The notes under the pieces are model-generated. The model was given only the letters and a program-made list of their open reading frames with translations, had not been told where the DNA came from and did no database searches. Shown here one piece after another: positions 6,344 to 13,844 of a DNA stretch of 16,120 nt. Position numbers and translations under genes: made by a program. The stretch's first letter is position 1, and each line of letters opens with the position of its first letter. Origin of the DNA: Pseudomonadota bacterium (lineage in GTDB: Bacteria; Pseudomonadota; Gammaproteobacteria; Steroidobacterales; Steroidobacteraceae); contig JAJZFQ010000096.1 of NCBI GenBank assembly GCA_021805275.1, forward strand, positions 1 through 16,120, given 5' to 3'.

Positions 6344-7633
6344 TCAAACCCGCCGCTCGCGGCGGAAGCGTTGATAGGCATCGAGCACCGCGCGGTCGAG
6401 CTGCTCGGGCCGCTCGATGAGCGCAGCGGCCCCCAGCGCCCGCAGGGCCCGCACGTTGCCCGTCAGGGTACGATGGTACTCGGCGGCGGCCAGCGCGCGA
6501 TAGGGCGCGAGCGCATCGGTGGGTGGCGCCGACGGCAGGGCCGTGATCGCCGGATTCTCCACGCCGCAGACCAGCGTGAAGTGCTTCGGACCGAGCAGCC
6601 GCACCGCCTCGCTCAGCTCCTCGATCGCCGTATCGAGCAGATCGGTCAGCAGCACCACCAGCAGGCGCCGCGGCGCAGCGGCGCGAATGCGGGCCGCGGC
6701 CAGCGCGGGATTGGCCTGACCGGTGTGGACGGTACATTCGGTGAGCATCCGGCGGATGCGAGTCACGGCGGCCGCACCACGCGCCGGTGCGAGCAGCGTC
6801 AGCGGCCGCTCGGCAAACAGCAGCAGCCCGACCGCATCATCGAGCTCCGCGGCGCGCTGGGCCAGCCGGGCCGCGACATTGACGTACAGTCCCAGCCGAT
6901 CGATCGGGCCGGCCGCCAGGGCTGAACCACGGCCGATGTCCACCGCGAGCAGGATCTCCAGACGGAGCTCCTCGGCGAGCTCGCGGCTGACGAGCCGACC
7001 GCGTCGGGCGCTCGCCTTCCAGTCGATGGTGCGCAGGGAGTCGCCGTGGCGGTACTCGCGCAGCTGCACAATTTCCGTGTTGCCGCCACCGAAGCGTGTC
7101 GCCGTGCCCTCGCCCGTGGCATTGCCGCGGATGCGTTCCGGGCGGCTGATCAAATCGGGAATCACTGTCGCGGTGTACTCCGCGGAGGGGTGCGCCGGCC
7201 ACCATGCCAGCTGCAGCGGCCCGGCCACGCGCAGGGCGGGCTCAGGCCAGCGGTACCGGCCGAGACGGCGCGGTTCGGCGCGCAGCTCAAGCGCGACGGG
7301 CTCTCCGCGCGCCAGCCGCAGCGGCGCAAGGCGGCTCTCGGCGGCGAACTCCGCGGGTGCCCGAAGCGCGGCCTGCGCCCGCAGTCGCGCCCGCCGGTCC
7401 TGGACGAAGAGAAACCGCACCGTGCGCTCGCGCCCGAGTGGCCAGCGTTCAGGCCCCAGCAGACGCAGCCCGACGGACTCCCGGCGCACCTGCAGGCTCT
7501 CGTAGATCAGCCCGAGCAGCACCAGCGCGGCCGGTAGGCTCCACAGCCGCCCGAACGCCGGGTCCCATTGCTGCAGGATGCCGAGCAGCCCCGTCAGCAG
7601 AATCAGCACCAGAGCGTTGCGCTGCAGACTCAT
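6344..7633 (-). CDS. DUF58 membrane-anchored protein with vWA-like fold
   Basis: 429 aa. Two N-terminal hydrophobic segments (about 7-21 and 32-45) anchor a beta-rich region. The signature DUF58 block is at 191-216 (LREYRHGDSLRTIDWKASAR, then GRLVSRE). A vWA-like domain follows from about 225: the MIDAS DxSxS position reads DIGRGS (232-237), with glycines replacing both usual serines, and LLTDLLD at 328-334 supplies the later acid. DUF58 proteins are the standard partners of MoxR ATPases. The ATPase is thought to remodel or load client proteins that DUF58/vWA proteins recruit; this is family knowledge, with no client known here. The gene starts 16 nt after the MoxR stop, and its Shine-Dalgarno is weak (GAGG about 14 nt upstream), so reinitiation after MoxR is likely. 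Confidence 0.93.
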   Translation of the reverse strand: MSLQRNALVLILLTGLLGILQQWDPAFGRLWSLPAALVLLGLIYESLQVRRESVGLRLLGPERWPLGRERTVRFLFVQDRRARLRAQAALRAPAEFAAESRLAPLRLARGEPVALELRAEPRRLGRYRWPEPALRVAGPLQLAWWPAHPSAEYTATVIPDLISRPERIRGNATGEGTATRFGGGNTEIVQLREYRHGDSLRTIDWKASARRGRLVSRELAEELRLEILLAVDIGRGSALAAGPIDRLGLYVNVAARLAQRAAELDDAVGLLLFAERPLTLLAPARGAAAVTRIRRMLTECTVHTGQANPALAAARIRAAAPRRLLVVLLTDLLDTAIEELSEAVRLLGPKHFTLVCGVENPAITALPSAPPTDALAPYRALAAAEYHRTLTGNVRALRALGAAALIERPEQLDRAVLDAYQRFRRERRV

Positions 7634-7649
7634 GGGTGTTCGGGCCGCC

Positions 7650-8600
7650 TCAACGCGGCACCGGCACCCGCTCGAGCAATGTGCGCACCAGCTCGCGTCC
7701 GTTGCGGCCTTCGAGCAGCGCCTCCGGTGTCAGTGTGAGCCGGTGTGCCGTGACCCAAGGCGCGACCCGCTTGAGGTCATCGGGTGCGACGAAGTCGCCA
7801 CCGCGCAGACCCGCCGCGACGCGGGCGGTGCGCAGCAGGGCGAGCGCGCCGCGGGTGGACAGACCGAGCGCGATCTGGGGATGCTCGCGCGATGCTTGCG
7901 CCAGTGCGAGGGCGTAATCGCGCAGTTCCGCGGAGACGTGCACGGCATCGGCGCATGCGCGCGCTGCGGCGAGGAGCGGGGCGTCGATTGCCGCGATGAC
8001 GCCGGCCCCCGGCGCCGCGGCCGCGGCGGCCACGGTGCCGTATCGCTCGAGGACCGTGCGCTCATCGTCGGCACTGGGATAGGTGACGTCCACCCGCATC
8101 ATGAACCGGTCGAGCTGGGACTCCGGCAGCGGGAAGGTGCCCTCGAACTCGTGCGGGTTCTGCGTGGCAATCACCACAAACTCCGGCGGCAGGCGGTAGG
8201 TCTGGCGGTCGATGCTCACCTGGCGCTCCTCCATGGCCTCGAGCAGCGCCGACTGCGTCTTCGGTCCGGTGCGGTTGATCTCATCGATCAGCAGCACTTC
8301 GGTGAATACCGGCCCGGGCCGCAGCGCGAACTTGCGGTTTGTCTCGTCGAATACGTGTACGCCGGTGATGTCCGCCGGCATCAGATCAGCGGTGCCCTGG
8401 ATGCGGCTGAACCGGCCGGCGAGCGTGCGCGCGAGACTCTTGCCGAGCAGCGTCTTGCCGAGGCCGGGGGGGCCCTCGACCAGAATGTGTCCGCGAGCGA
8501 CGACGCAGATCACCACCGCGGCGATGAGCTCCCGCAATCCGAACACCGTGCCGGCGAGGCGCTGCTCGATCTGTCCGGAGAATTCCTCAAGCGCATTCAT
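7650..8600 (-). CDS. MoxR-family AAA+ ATPase
   Basis: 316 aa. Walker A GPPGLGKT at 43-50, Walker B VLLIDEINR ending at 110 with Asp106-Glu107, sensor 1 ATQNP at 145-149, and the family block GTFPLPESQLDRF at 154-166. A C-terminal helical lid carries the sensor-2-like LSTRGALALL. All residues for ATP binding and hydrolysis are present. MoxR ATPases form hexameric rings that act as chaperones for metal-cofactor insertion or complex assembly together with vWA/DUF58 partners. The ATG at 8600 overlaps the stop of the DUF4350 gene (ATGA), showing coupling. A longer in-frame start at 8744 would add 48 Arg/Ala-rich residues that overlap the upstream gene and carry no family homology I recognise. The immediate downstream gene is the DUF58 partner. 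Confidence 0.96.
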   Translation of the reverse strand: MNALEEFSGQIEQRLAGTVFGLRELIAAVVICVVARGHILVEGPPGLGKTLLGKSLARTLAGRFSRIQGTADLMPADITGVHVFDETNRKFALRPGPVFTEVLLIDEINRTGPKTQSALLEAMEERQVSIDRQTYRLPPEFVVIATQNPHEFEGTFPLPESQLDRFMMRVDVTYPSADDERTVLERYGTVAAAAAAPGAGVIAAIDAPLLAAARACADAVHVSAELRDYALALAQASREHPQIALGLSTRGALALLRTARVAAGLRGGDFVAPDDLKRVAPWVTAHRLTLTPEALLEGRNGRELVRTLLERVPVPR

Positions 8601-9826
8601 GTCAGTTGCCTTCGAAGTCGAGCCAGAATGGATTGCAGTCGCAGCACGTTGACGCGCTTGCCCGCCCCGGTGCGTTCGCGCAGCTGCTCGAGTGCGCGCC
8701 AGTCGCGCGGCGCTGCGCCGCTGCCAGAGCGCAGCCACTGCCACGGGTCCTCGTTCGGTACGCGCGCCTGAATTTCCGCGGCGAAGCCCGCGATCAGCCG
8801 CTGCGCGATGTCCTCGGGCCGTACCACTGCCGCCAGATAGCGCGCGCTGCCGTCAATGTACGCCGTTTCGTCGATCGCCTGCCAGTGAGTCCGCATCGCG
8901 CGCAGCGGTTGTGTGCCAAACACGAAGACCAGCCAGAGAGCGAGGAGCCACAACAGAGTGTTGTGCAGCCTCGGGTCGGCGAAAAATGCGTCGGCATCGT
9001 AGAACGCCGTCAGACCCTGGTGTGCGTCATCGAAGATCACTGCGCCGCGAGGACGGCGCGACCAGGCCAGTACGTTCGCCAGAAATCGGGCATTGCCGCG
9101 CCGCACGAGTCCGGCGTTGGAGAATGGGCTCGCCACCGCCGACACGATGATCTGTCCGCCGCCGAGCCGCTCGAGCCATACCGCCGGGGCGCCGCGCTGC
9201 GAAATCGTGGCGAGCACGAGCGGTAGCCGATGGTTCGTTGCGTGTGCCACCCAGGGCCGCCCGATGAGAGCGCCTACCGGGTGCAGCGCGCTGATGCCGC
9301 GCATCAGGGGCTGCGCACCGCGGACCTGGAGTGCTTCAGGGCGCGGACCGAGGGCACTGGCAAGCGCTCGCAGCGTCGTGCTCCGAGGCGAGGGCTTGAA
9401 CTGCAATCCGCTCAACCGCCGCAGGTTCTTCAGCTCCAGAGGATCGTACGCGCCGAGCGTCCAGGCCGGGCGGTCATCGAGCGCCGCGGCCACGAGCAGC
9501 GTGTTGCCGCGCGCCACCCATCGGCGCAGCGACGCCAGTTCCTCGGCCTGCATCGGCACACGCTGCGGCAGGGTCAGCAGCAAGACATTGCCGCGCGGAC
9601 GCGGTGCGAGCTGCGCCAGCGCCGTGTAGCGCTCACGCAGACTCACCCGGGGCACGTGCGCTGCCCCGAGCCAGCGCCAGATACCGAGGTAGCCGGCGGG
9701 TCGGGCGCTGTCGGAAACCGGCACCCCGCTGGCGGGCGCCGTGCCCTGGGGTTTGGGGACCATCAGTGCGTAGAAGAGGAGCAGCGCCCCGGCCGCGAGC
9801 GCCGCGGTGATGAGCCGGTCCTTCAC
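8597..9826 (-). CDS. DUF4350-like membrane protein of the MoxR operon
   Basis: 409 aa from a GTG start. An N-terminal membrane segment (about 5-23, ITAALAAGALLLFYALMV) is followed by a large extracytoplasmic region. Next come a strand-rich ThuA/GATase-like fold (NVLLLTLPQRV, RRWVARGNTLLVAA) and the motif GQIIVSAVASPFSNAGL. The DDAHQG motif (about 266-271) precedes a second membrane helix (about 291-304, LLWLLALWLVFVFG), and the tail is basic. DUF4350 proteins typically lie beside MoxR and DUF4129 genes; their reaction is unknown. The GTG at 9826 overlaps the DUF4129 stop (GTGA) and starts just before the first membrane helix. An ATG at 9865 would overlap by 43 nt and add a Pro/Arg-rich leader, so I prefer the GTG. 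The 3' end overlaps MoxR by 4 nt. Confidence 0.85.
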   Translation of the reverse strand: MKDRLITAALAAGALLLFYALMVPKPQGTAPASGVPVSDSARPAGYLGIWRWLGAAHVPRVSLRERYTALAQLAPRPRGNVLLLTLPQRVPMQAEELASLRRWVARGNTLLVAAALDDRPAWTLGAYDPLELKNLRRLSGLQFKPSPRSTTLRALASALGPRPEALQVRGAQPLMRGISALHPVGALIGRPWVAHATNHRLPLVLATISQRGAPAVWLERLGGGQIIVSAVASPFSNAGLVRRGNARFLANVLAWSRRPRGAVIFDDAHQGLTAFYDADAFFADPRLHNTLLWLLALWLVFVFGTQPLRAMRTHWQAIDETAYIDGSARYLAAVVRPEDIAQRLIAGFAAEIQARVPNEDPWQWLRSGSGAAPRDWRALEQLRERTGAGKRVNVLRLQSILARLRRQLT

Positions 9827-10755
9827 GATGGCGTTCCGCGGCCGACGGTGTGAGCCGTGCGGCACTGCGCGTAGAGCGCGGGGATTCTCTGCAGTACCGT
9901 CTCCGGCACGCGTGCGACGGCGGGCGGACCAAAGCGTTCCCGCTCGGCCAACAACGCCACCTGTGCGAACTCCTCGCGTTGTGCGCCGGTGTCGAACTGC
10001 GCCTGCGTCGTGAGCTCCCGGCAGGTCAGGTGTTGCTCGCGCTCCAGACGTCCGGCTTCAACCAGGGCCGCGACGAGCACTCGCAGGATGCGCGAGGGCT
10101 GAGTGCCGAGCGTGCTCCAGTCCGGGGAGGGCGGGGCAGCGACTGGGGTTCTGCCCGCCTGCCCCCGTGGAGGATCTGCGCGCTGATGCGTGCGGCGTTT
10201 GAACAGGCCGGTCCGCAGGCCGATGTATACCCCGACCAGTACCAGGGCGAGGAGCAGCGCCACGAGGCACCACAACACCGTGTGCAGCAGCTGCACGCGG
10301 GCGCGTCCGCGCAGCAGTGCGCCGAGGTGCTGGCGCAGGAAGCTCGTCACTGGCGCGCTCCAGTGCGACAGCCACGCGCGGATCCGGTCCCATTCGCTCG
10401 GCGCGGGCGTCGGGGCGGCGAGCGTCCGGGCGATGTCCTGCAGCACGGCGGGATTGGGTTGCGGCGACTGGGGCGCGCCGGCGTAATGGTGCGCCAGCGC
10501 CGCGAGCTCACCGAGGCTGGCCGACTGGAGTGTCGTGCGCCACTCGGGCGGCAGCAGCCCCTGCAGCCCGAGCTGCTGCAGTGCGCGGCCGAGTCCGGGG
10601 CATTGCGCGTGCAGTGCCGGCCATCCCTTGAGCACCGGGGTGTGGGCCGCGCAGTGCTCGAGCACGGCCTGGGGTGGCGGTACGGCGGCACGCAGCGGCG
10701 TCGCGACGCTCCAGAGCGCGGCGAGCGCCAGTGCCAAGAGCGGCCGGGCCGGCAT
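9823..10755 (-). CDS. DUF4129-like membrane protein of the MoxR operon
   Basis: 310 aa. A signal peptide or first helix (about 1-24, LLALALAALWSVATPLRAA) is followed by an extracytoplasmic helical region with two cysteines (35 and 52). A membrane helix comes at about 158-180 (VLWCLVALLLALVLVGVYIG), then a basic, Pro-rich linker. The C-terminal cytoplasmic domain (about 220-278) shows the DUF4129-type pattern of a Leu/Ala helix, an LTCRELT segment and a final AERERFG. DUF4129 is often found C-terminal to transglutaminase proteins or alone in MoxR operons and may help couple the cytoplasmic ATPase to envelope substrates; this is inference. The ATG at 10755 lies 3 nt after the stop of the upstream membrane-protein gene; the stop overlaps the GTG of the DUF4350 gene. 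Confidence 0.82.
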   Translation of the reverse strand: MPARPLLALALAALWSVATPLRAAVPPPQAVLEHCAAHTPVLKGWPALHAQCPGLGRALQQLGLQGLLPPEWRTTLQSASLGELAALAHHYAGAPQSPQPNPAVLQDIARTLAAPTPAPSEWDRIRAWLSHWSAPVTSFLRQHLGALLRGRARVQLLHTVLWCLVALLLALVLVGVYIGLRTGLFKRRTHQRADPPRGQAGRTPVAAPPSPDWSTLGTQPSRILRVLVAALVEAGRLEREQHLTCRELTTQAQFDTGAQREEFAQVALLAERERFGPPAVARVPETVLQRIPALYAQCRTAHTVGRGTPS

Positions 10756-10758
10756 CGC

Positions 10759-11685
10759 TCAGGGGGCGCCGAGCGCCTCAGCCCGCGCGGCCAGATCGGC
10801 GCCCTCCACCCGCAGCGTCAAGTCCCGAAAGATCACCAGCGAGATGGCGGAACTCAGCGGCAGCGTCAGCAGGTGCGTCGTCTGCGAGAGCATCTGCGCG
10901 ACGCGCAGGTGGATCCCGAGCTGCGGTTGCGCTGCGGCGTGCAGCGAGAACAGCCCAAACGCGGCACTGAGGGCCCAGGGTACGACGTAGCCGAGGATGC
11001 CGATGACGATGTTCGCCACGAACAGAATGCCCGTCACGCGCCACCAGTGGCCCTTGACCAGGCGCCAGCTGCGCCCGAGCGCGGCGGAGGCCTTGGCATC
11101 TTCGACGAACACGGCGGCTTGCCACAGCAGCAGCCGCACCGACACGTAGATGAACACGCAGGCCGAGGCGATCCCCAAGACTGCAATGAGCACCCAGGGC
11201 AGCGGGTGCGTGAGGGTGGCGCGGTCGGAGTGGAAGAGCACGGCGACCACGATGCCGACGATGATCATGGGGATCGCGATCGCGAACATGATCAGGACTT
11301 GCAGCATCACGCCTGCGATCAGACGCAGCACGCGATGCAGCCCGACGTTCAGTGCGGCACCGGCGTCGAGCGATCCGCCTTGCATCGTGCGAATCTGCGT
11401 CGCGAACAGCGCGCCGGTGACCACCATGATGATCAGGACCAGTGCGAGGGACGCCAGCGCGTTCTGCGGTCCGTTCATCAATGACCACATGACCATCTCG
11501 TGTTGCCACGCCGAGGCGTTCAGCGGTGGCAGCGTCGGTGTCACGGCGAACACCGTGATTGCGCCGGCTGCGACGCTGATCACTGCCAGAAGCCAGCAAC
11601 GGCTGAACGATGCGCTGAACAGCCGTAGCCAATCGTCGAGCACGCCGCCGATCGACTGAGGTGCGGAGGATGCTTGGTATGTCAT
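10759..11685 (-). CDS. Polytopic membrane protein, GPDPase-membrane-domain/YciC-like
   Basis: 308 aa with about six membrane segments: roughly 31-49, 77-95, 123-150, 163-181, 216-240 and 272-287. After the fourth helix the block ASAALGRSWRLVKGHWWRV (199-217) matches the loop typical of membrane proteins annotated as glycerophosphodiester phosphodiesterase membrane domain or DUF975/YciC-like. There is no enzymatic phosphodiesterase domain, so it is probably a membrane scaffold or transporter-like subunit; the reaction is unknown. It is the first gene of the seven-gene minus-strand operon. The ATG at 11685 has GGAG 6 nt upstream. The longer in-frame start at 11835 would overlap the divergent RDD gene and is rejected. 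The next gene starts 3 nt after its stop. Confidence 0.83.
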   Translation of the reverse strand: MTYQASSAPQSIGGVLDDWLRLFSASFSRCWLLAVISVAAGAITVFAVTPTLPPLNASAWQHEMVMWSLMNGPQNALASLALVLIIMVVTGALFATQIRTMQGGSLDAGAALNVGLHRVLRLIAGVMLQVLIMFAIAIPMIIVGIVVAVLFHSDRATLTHPLPWVLIAVLGIASACVFIYVSVRLLLWQAAVFVEDAKASAALGRSWRLVKGHWWRVTGILFVANIVIGILGYVVPWALSAAFGLFSLHAAAQPQLGIHLRVAQMLSQTTHLLTLPLSSAISLVIFRDLTLRVEGADLAARAEALGAP

Positions 11686-11746
11686 GATCGCTCCGATGCA
11701 GTTGCGGGTCGACGGCCGCCGGACCGGCATCTTGCCGCCACCGCGC

Positions 11747-11776
11747 AGAATAGCTAAGCTGAACCTTGACCGGCAA
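11747..11776 (-). promoter_or_regulatory. Candidate promoter for the MoxR operon
   Basis: In the ~115-nt divergent gap, the minus strand has TTGCCG (11771-11776, 4/6) and TATTCT (11747-11752, 4/6) separated by 18 nt, about 60 nt before the first operon ATG. No equally good pair is seen for the plus-strand RDD gene; TTGACC at 11766-11771 lacks a matching -10. Confidence 0.33.
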
Positions 11777-11800
11777 CCCTTTTCATCGTACGGGATGGCG

Positions 11801-12532
11801 ATGGCCGACGCTGTACTCACCGTCAGGAGTCTCACCGGCGTCGAGATGACGCTCCCGGTCGCAGGGCCGGGAATGCGCAGCTACGCATTTCTCATCGACT
11901 GGCAGATCCGCCTGCTCGGCGCGCTCGCCGTCCTGCTCATCGTCGTGTTGCTGCGGCTCCTGCCGGGCCTGCCCAAGCCGCTCGGGGCGCACCTCTTGGT
12001 CGGCGGCGGCATCGTCGCTCTGTCGATTTATCTGCTGTATCAGCCGGTCGCGGAAATCGTGACGCGAGGCCGCACGCCGGGGCTGCGCACCGCGGGGGCA
12101 CGGATCGTGACGCTGGAGGGGACTACGCCGGGCGTCGGATCGTTGCTGATCCGCAACATATTTCGACTGATCGATGCGCTGCCGCTGTGTTATGTCGTTG
12201 GCCTGATCACCTGCATGCTGACCGAACGGCACGTCCGTCTCGGTGACATCGTGGCCGGCACGGTGATGGTGTGCGCCGCGGAGGCGGCGGGCGCGCCGCT
12301 CGAGCGGCTCGTGCTGCATGCCCAGCGCAGCGCGCTGACGCCCGACACGGCTGAGCTCGTGCATGACCTGCTCGAGCGCTTCAACACGCTGGCTCCGGCG
12401 CAGCGCACCGCGCTCGCGCTCGCGGTGCTGCGCAAGGTCGATCCGGACTTTGACGTCTCCGGGACAGCGCCCGAGGAGGGTGCGCTGCGGGCGAGGCTGG
12501 AGGCGCTGCTTGGGTCTGTCGAACGATCCTGA
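11801..12532 (+). CDS. RDD family membrane protein
   Basis: 243 aa. The RDD domain occupies about 24-160: Arg26 and Asp33 (RSYAFLIDW) on the first helix and Asp149 (LGDIVAGT) near the third give the Arg-Asp-Asp pattern. Membrane helices are visible at about 38-54, 64-82 and 124-140. The conserved segment TRGRTPGLRTAGARIV (88-103) lies between helices 2 and 3. A cytoplasmic helical tail (about 165-243) carries no known motif. RDD proteins are small membrane proteins, possibly transporters, and are recurring members of MoxR/DUF58 clusters. The start is uncertain: ATG 11801 is preceded by GGGA, and ATG 11795 would add two residues. The gene is divergent from the MoxR operon and overlaps the SpoIIM-like gene by 23 nt. 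Confidence 0.88.
   Translation: MADAVLTVRSLTGVEMTLPVAGPGMRSYAFLIDWQIRLLGALAVLLIVVLLRLLPGLPKPLGAHLLVGGGIVALSIYLLYQPVAEIVTRGRTPGLRTAGARIVTLEGTTPGVGSLLIRNIFRLIDALPLCYVVGLITCMLTERHVRLGDIVAGTVMVCAAEAAGAPLERLVLHAQRSALTPDTAELVHDLLERFNTLAPAQRTALALAVLRKVDPDFDVSGTAPEEGALRARLEALLGSVERS
12499..12503 (+). promoter_or_regulatory. GGAGG ribosome binding site deciding a TTG start
   Basis: A full GGAGG within the end of the RDD gene stands 6 nt before TTG 12510, in the SpoIIM-like frame. No ATG lies at a comparable position, so this site selects the rare start. Confidence 0.6.
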
Positions 12533-13502
12533 AGCGGCCGTTTGGGTGCGCCGGCACGCGGCGCAATGGCAGCAGCTGGCGGCCGAAACCGCGGCGTCCG
12601 CCCGCCGCACGCACCTGAGCGTCGAGCAAGCGCTGCAGACGCTCGGGGCCTATCGCACGCTCTCGCGTCATCTGGCGACGGTGCGCTCGCAGTTGCCGGG
12701 CAGTCTGCCAGCGGCCGCGTTGGAGCGAACCTGCGCTCAGTTGCACACCGTGGTGAACCGTCCGGCGCGCTTTGGCCGTGCCGAATGGGTCCGGATGGTG
12801 CGCGAGGACGTGCCGGCCGCGGCCGCGGCCGTGCGCGTCACAACTCTGTGGCTCGCGGCGCTGCTCGCGGTCAGCACGTGTGCCGGGTGGTGGCTGATCA
12901 GCCGGTACCCGGAGCTCGTCAGCCTGATCGCCAGCCCGCAGATGATCGATGGCGTCGAGCACGGGCACCTGTGGACCTATCAGATCCTCACGCTCGGGCC
13001 GCCCGCGCTGCTCTCGGCACGGATTTTCTCCAACAACGTCATGGTGACGCTCGGGGCGTTCTGCTTCGGCACACTGTTCGGTCTGGGCGCCTTCTACATG
13101 ATTGCCTTCAATGGTCTGATGCTGGGCGGTCTGCTCGCCTTCACGCATCAGCACGGACTCGGGCTCGGCTTGCTCAAATTCACCCTGGCGCACGGCCCGG
13201 TGGAACTGTCGGTGATGTGCCTGGCGGCCGCAGCCGGCACCGCACTCGGCGAGGCGCTCATCCGGCCCGCGGAGTTCACTCGCCACGAGGCGCTGCGGCG
13301 TCGCGCCGCGCAGCTCGGCCCGCTGCTGCTCGCCTGTGCGCTGCTGCTGCTCGGGTCGGGGCTGATCGAAGGGTTCGTCTCGCCGCGACCGCAGATCTCA
13401 ATCCTCGCACGCCTCGCGATCGGACTCGGTTACTGGACCCTGATGCTGCTGTGGCTCTCCGGGCGACTGTTCCGGCGCACCGGGCCGCGGGTCACCTCCT
13501 GA
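12510..13502 (+). CDS. SpoIIM/DUF95 family membrane protein
   Basis: 330 aa from a TTG start. A cytoplasmic helical region (1-105) leads to about five membrane segments: roughly 112-130, 179-198, 202-212, 232-250 and 272-286, with a further one near 301-317. The family signature is clear: FSNNVMVTLGAFCFGTLFGL (173-192) then FYMIAFNGLMLGGLLAF. Further on are HGPVELS (228-234) and a loop with RPAEFTRHEALRRRA. These are the SpoIIM/DUF95 features seen in non-sporulating bacteria, usually beside RDD and MoxR genes; the sporulation name is not evidence of sporulation. It may work as a membrane partner of the RDD protein and MoxR complex. The gene overlaps the RDD gene by 23 nt, implying coupled translation. 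Alternative GTG starts further in would shorten it by about 12 residues. Confidence 0.87.
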   Translation: MGLSNDPEAAVWVRRHAAQWQQLAAETAASARRTHLSVEQALQTLGAYRTLSRHLATVRSQLPGSLPAAALERTCAQLHTVVNRPARFGRAEWVRMVREDVPAAAAAVRVTTLWLAALLAVSTCAGWWLISRYPELVSLIASPQMIDGVEHGHLWTYQILTLGPPALLSARIFSNNVMVTLGAFCFGTLFGLGAFYMIAFNGLMLGGLLAFTHQHGLGLGLLKFTLAHGPVELSVMCLAAAAGTALGEALIRPAEFTRHEALRRRAAQLGPLLLACALLLLGSGLIEGFVSPRPQISILARLAIGLGYWTLMLLWLSGRLFRRTGPRVTS

Positions 13503-13844
13503 CATGGCAGGCCGCGATGCGCCTGGGTGGCGGGGCGGTTCTGTCCTTCCGGGGGTGATGCGCGCGATGCGGCCCCACGCGGGTCGGGCAATCCTCTTCT
13601 GGGGACCCTTGAACGGGGTTGCTCAGGGCTGGGCTTGCGGTCACGGCGGACGACTCCTGCGACCTGCCCATACCGAGGAGCACTCACCAAGATGCAGCGG
13701 GTCAGCAGGGTTCCGACGATGGAGTACGCCGCGCCGGACCGTTGGCGCGCACGGCCCGCGCCCACCATGACCGAAATCATCACTCCCGCGACGATGTGCC
13801 GGTGAGCATCCAGGCGCCGGCGGCCCGAGGGTCGCCGTGCGCCT
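13503..13844. other. 342-nt intergenic stretch with no convincing gene
   Basis: This gap lies between convergent genes. Short open frames exist in several frames on both strands but lack a family signature. The best candidates are a 37-aa frame from ATG 13692 on the plus strand, with GAGGAG 10 nt upstream, and a minus-strand frame around 13650-13780 with a mildly hydrophobic start (VAGVMISVMVGAG). The latter reads on into the SpoIIM-like gene, arguing against it. The 3' margin holds a hairpin at 13812-13844. A decayed gene remnant is possible. Confidence 0.4.
13812..13844 (-). terminator. Hairpin abutting the stop of the FAD/Fe-S oxidoreductase gene
   Basis: AGGCGC-CGGCG (13812-13822) pairs with CGCCG-T-GCGCCT (13833-13844) in an 11-bp stem with one bulged base at 13838 and a 10-nt loop. 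It begins immediately after the minus-strand stop codon (13845-13847). There is no T-run, so Rho-independent termination is uncertain; it may instead protect the 3' end. Confidence 0.45.

Noticed and set aside
8601..8744. N-terminal extension of MoxR by 48 residues
   Set aside because: It is Arg/Ala-rich, overlaps the DUF4350 coding region and is made unnecessary by the ATGA-coupled start at 8600.
9850..11484. 544-aa open frame on the plus strand
   Set aside because: It lies antisense to the DUF4129 and membrane-protein genes, is Arg/Gln/His-rich without domain motifs, and is an effect of high GC content.
12510..13502. Sporulation function suggested by the SpoIIM family name
   Set aside because: SpoIIM/DUF95 proteins are common in non-sporulating bacteria beside RDD and MoxR genes; nothing else here indicates sporulation.
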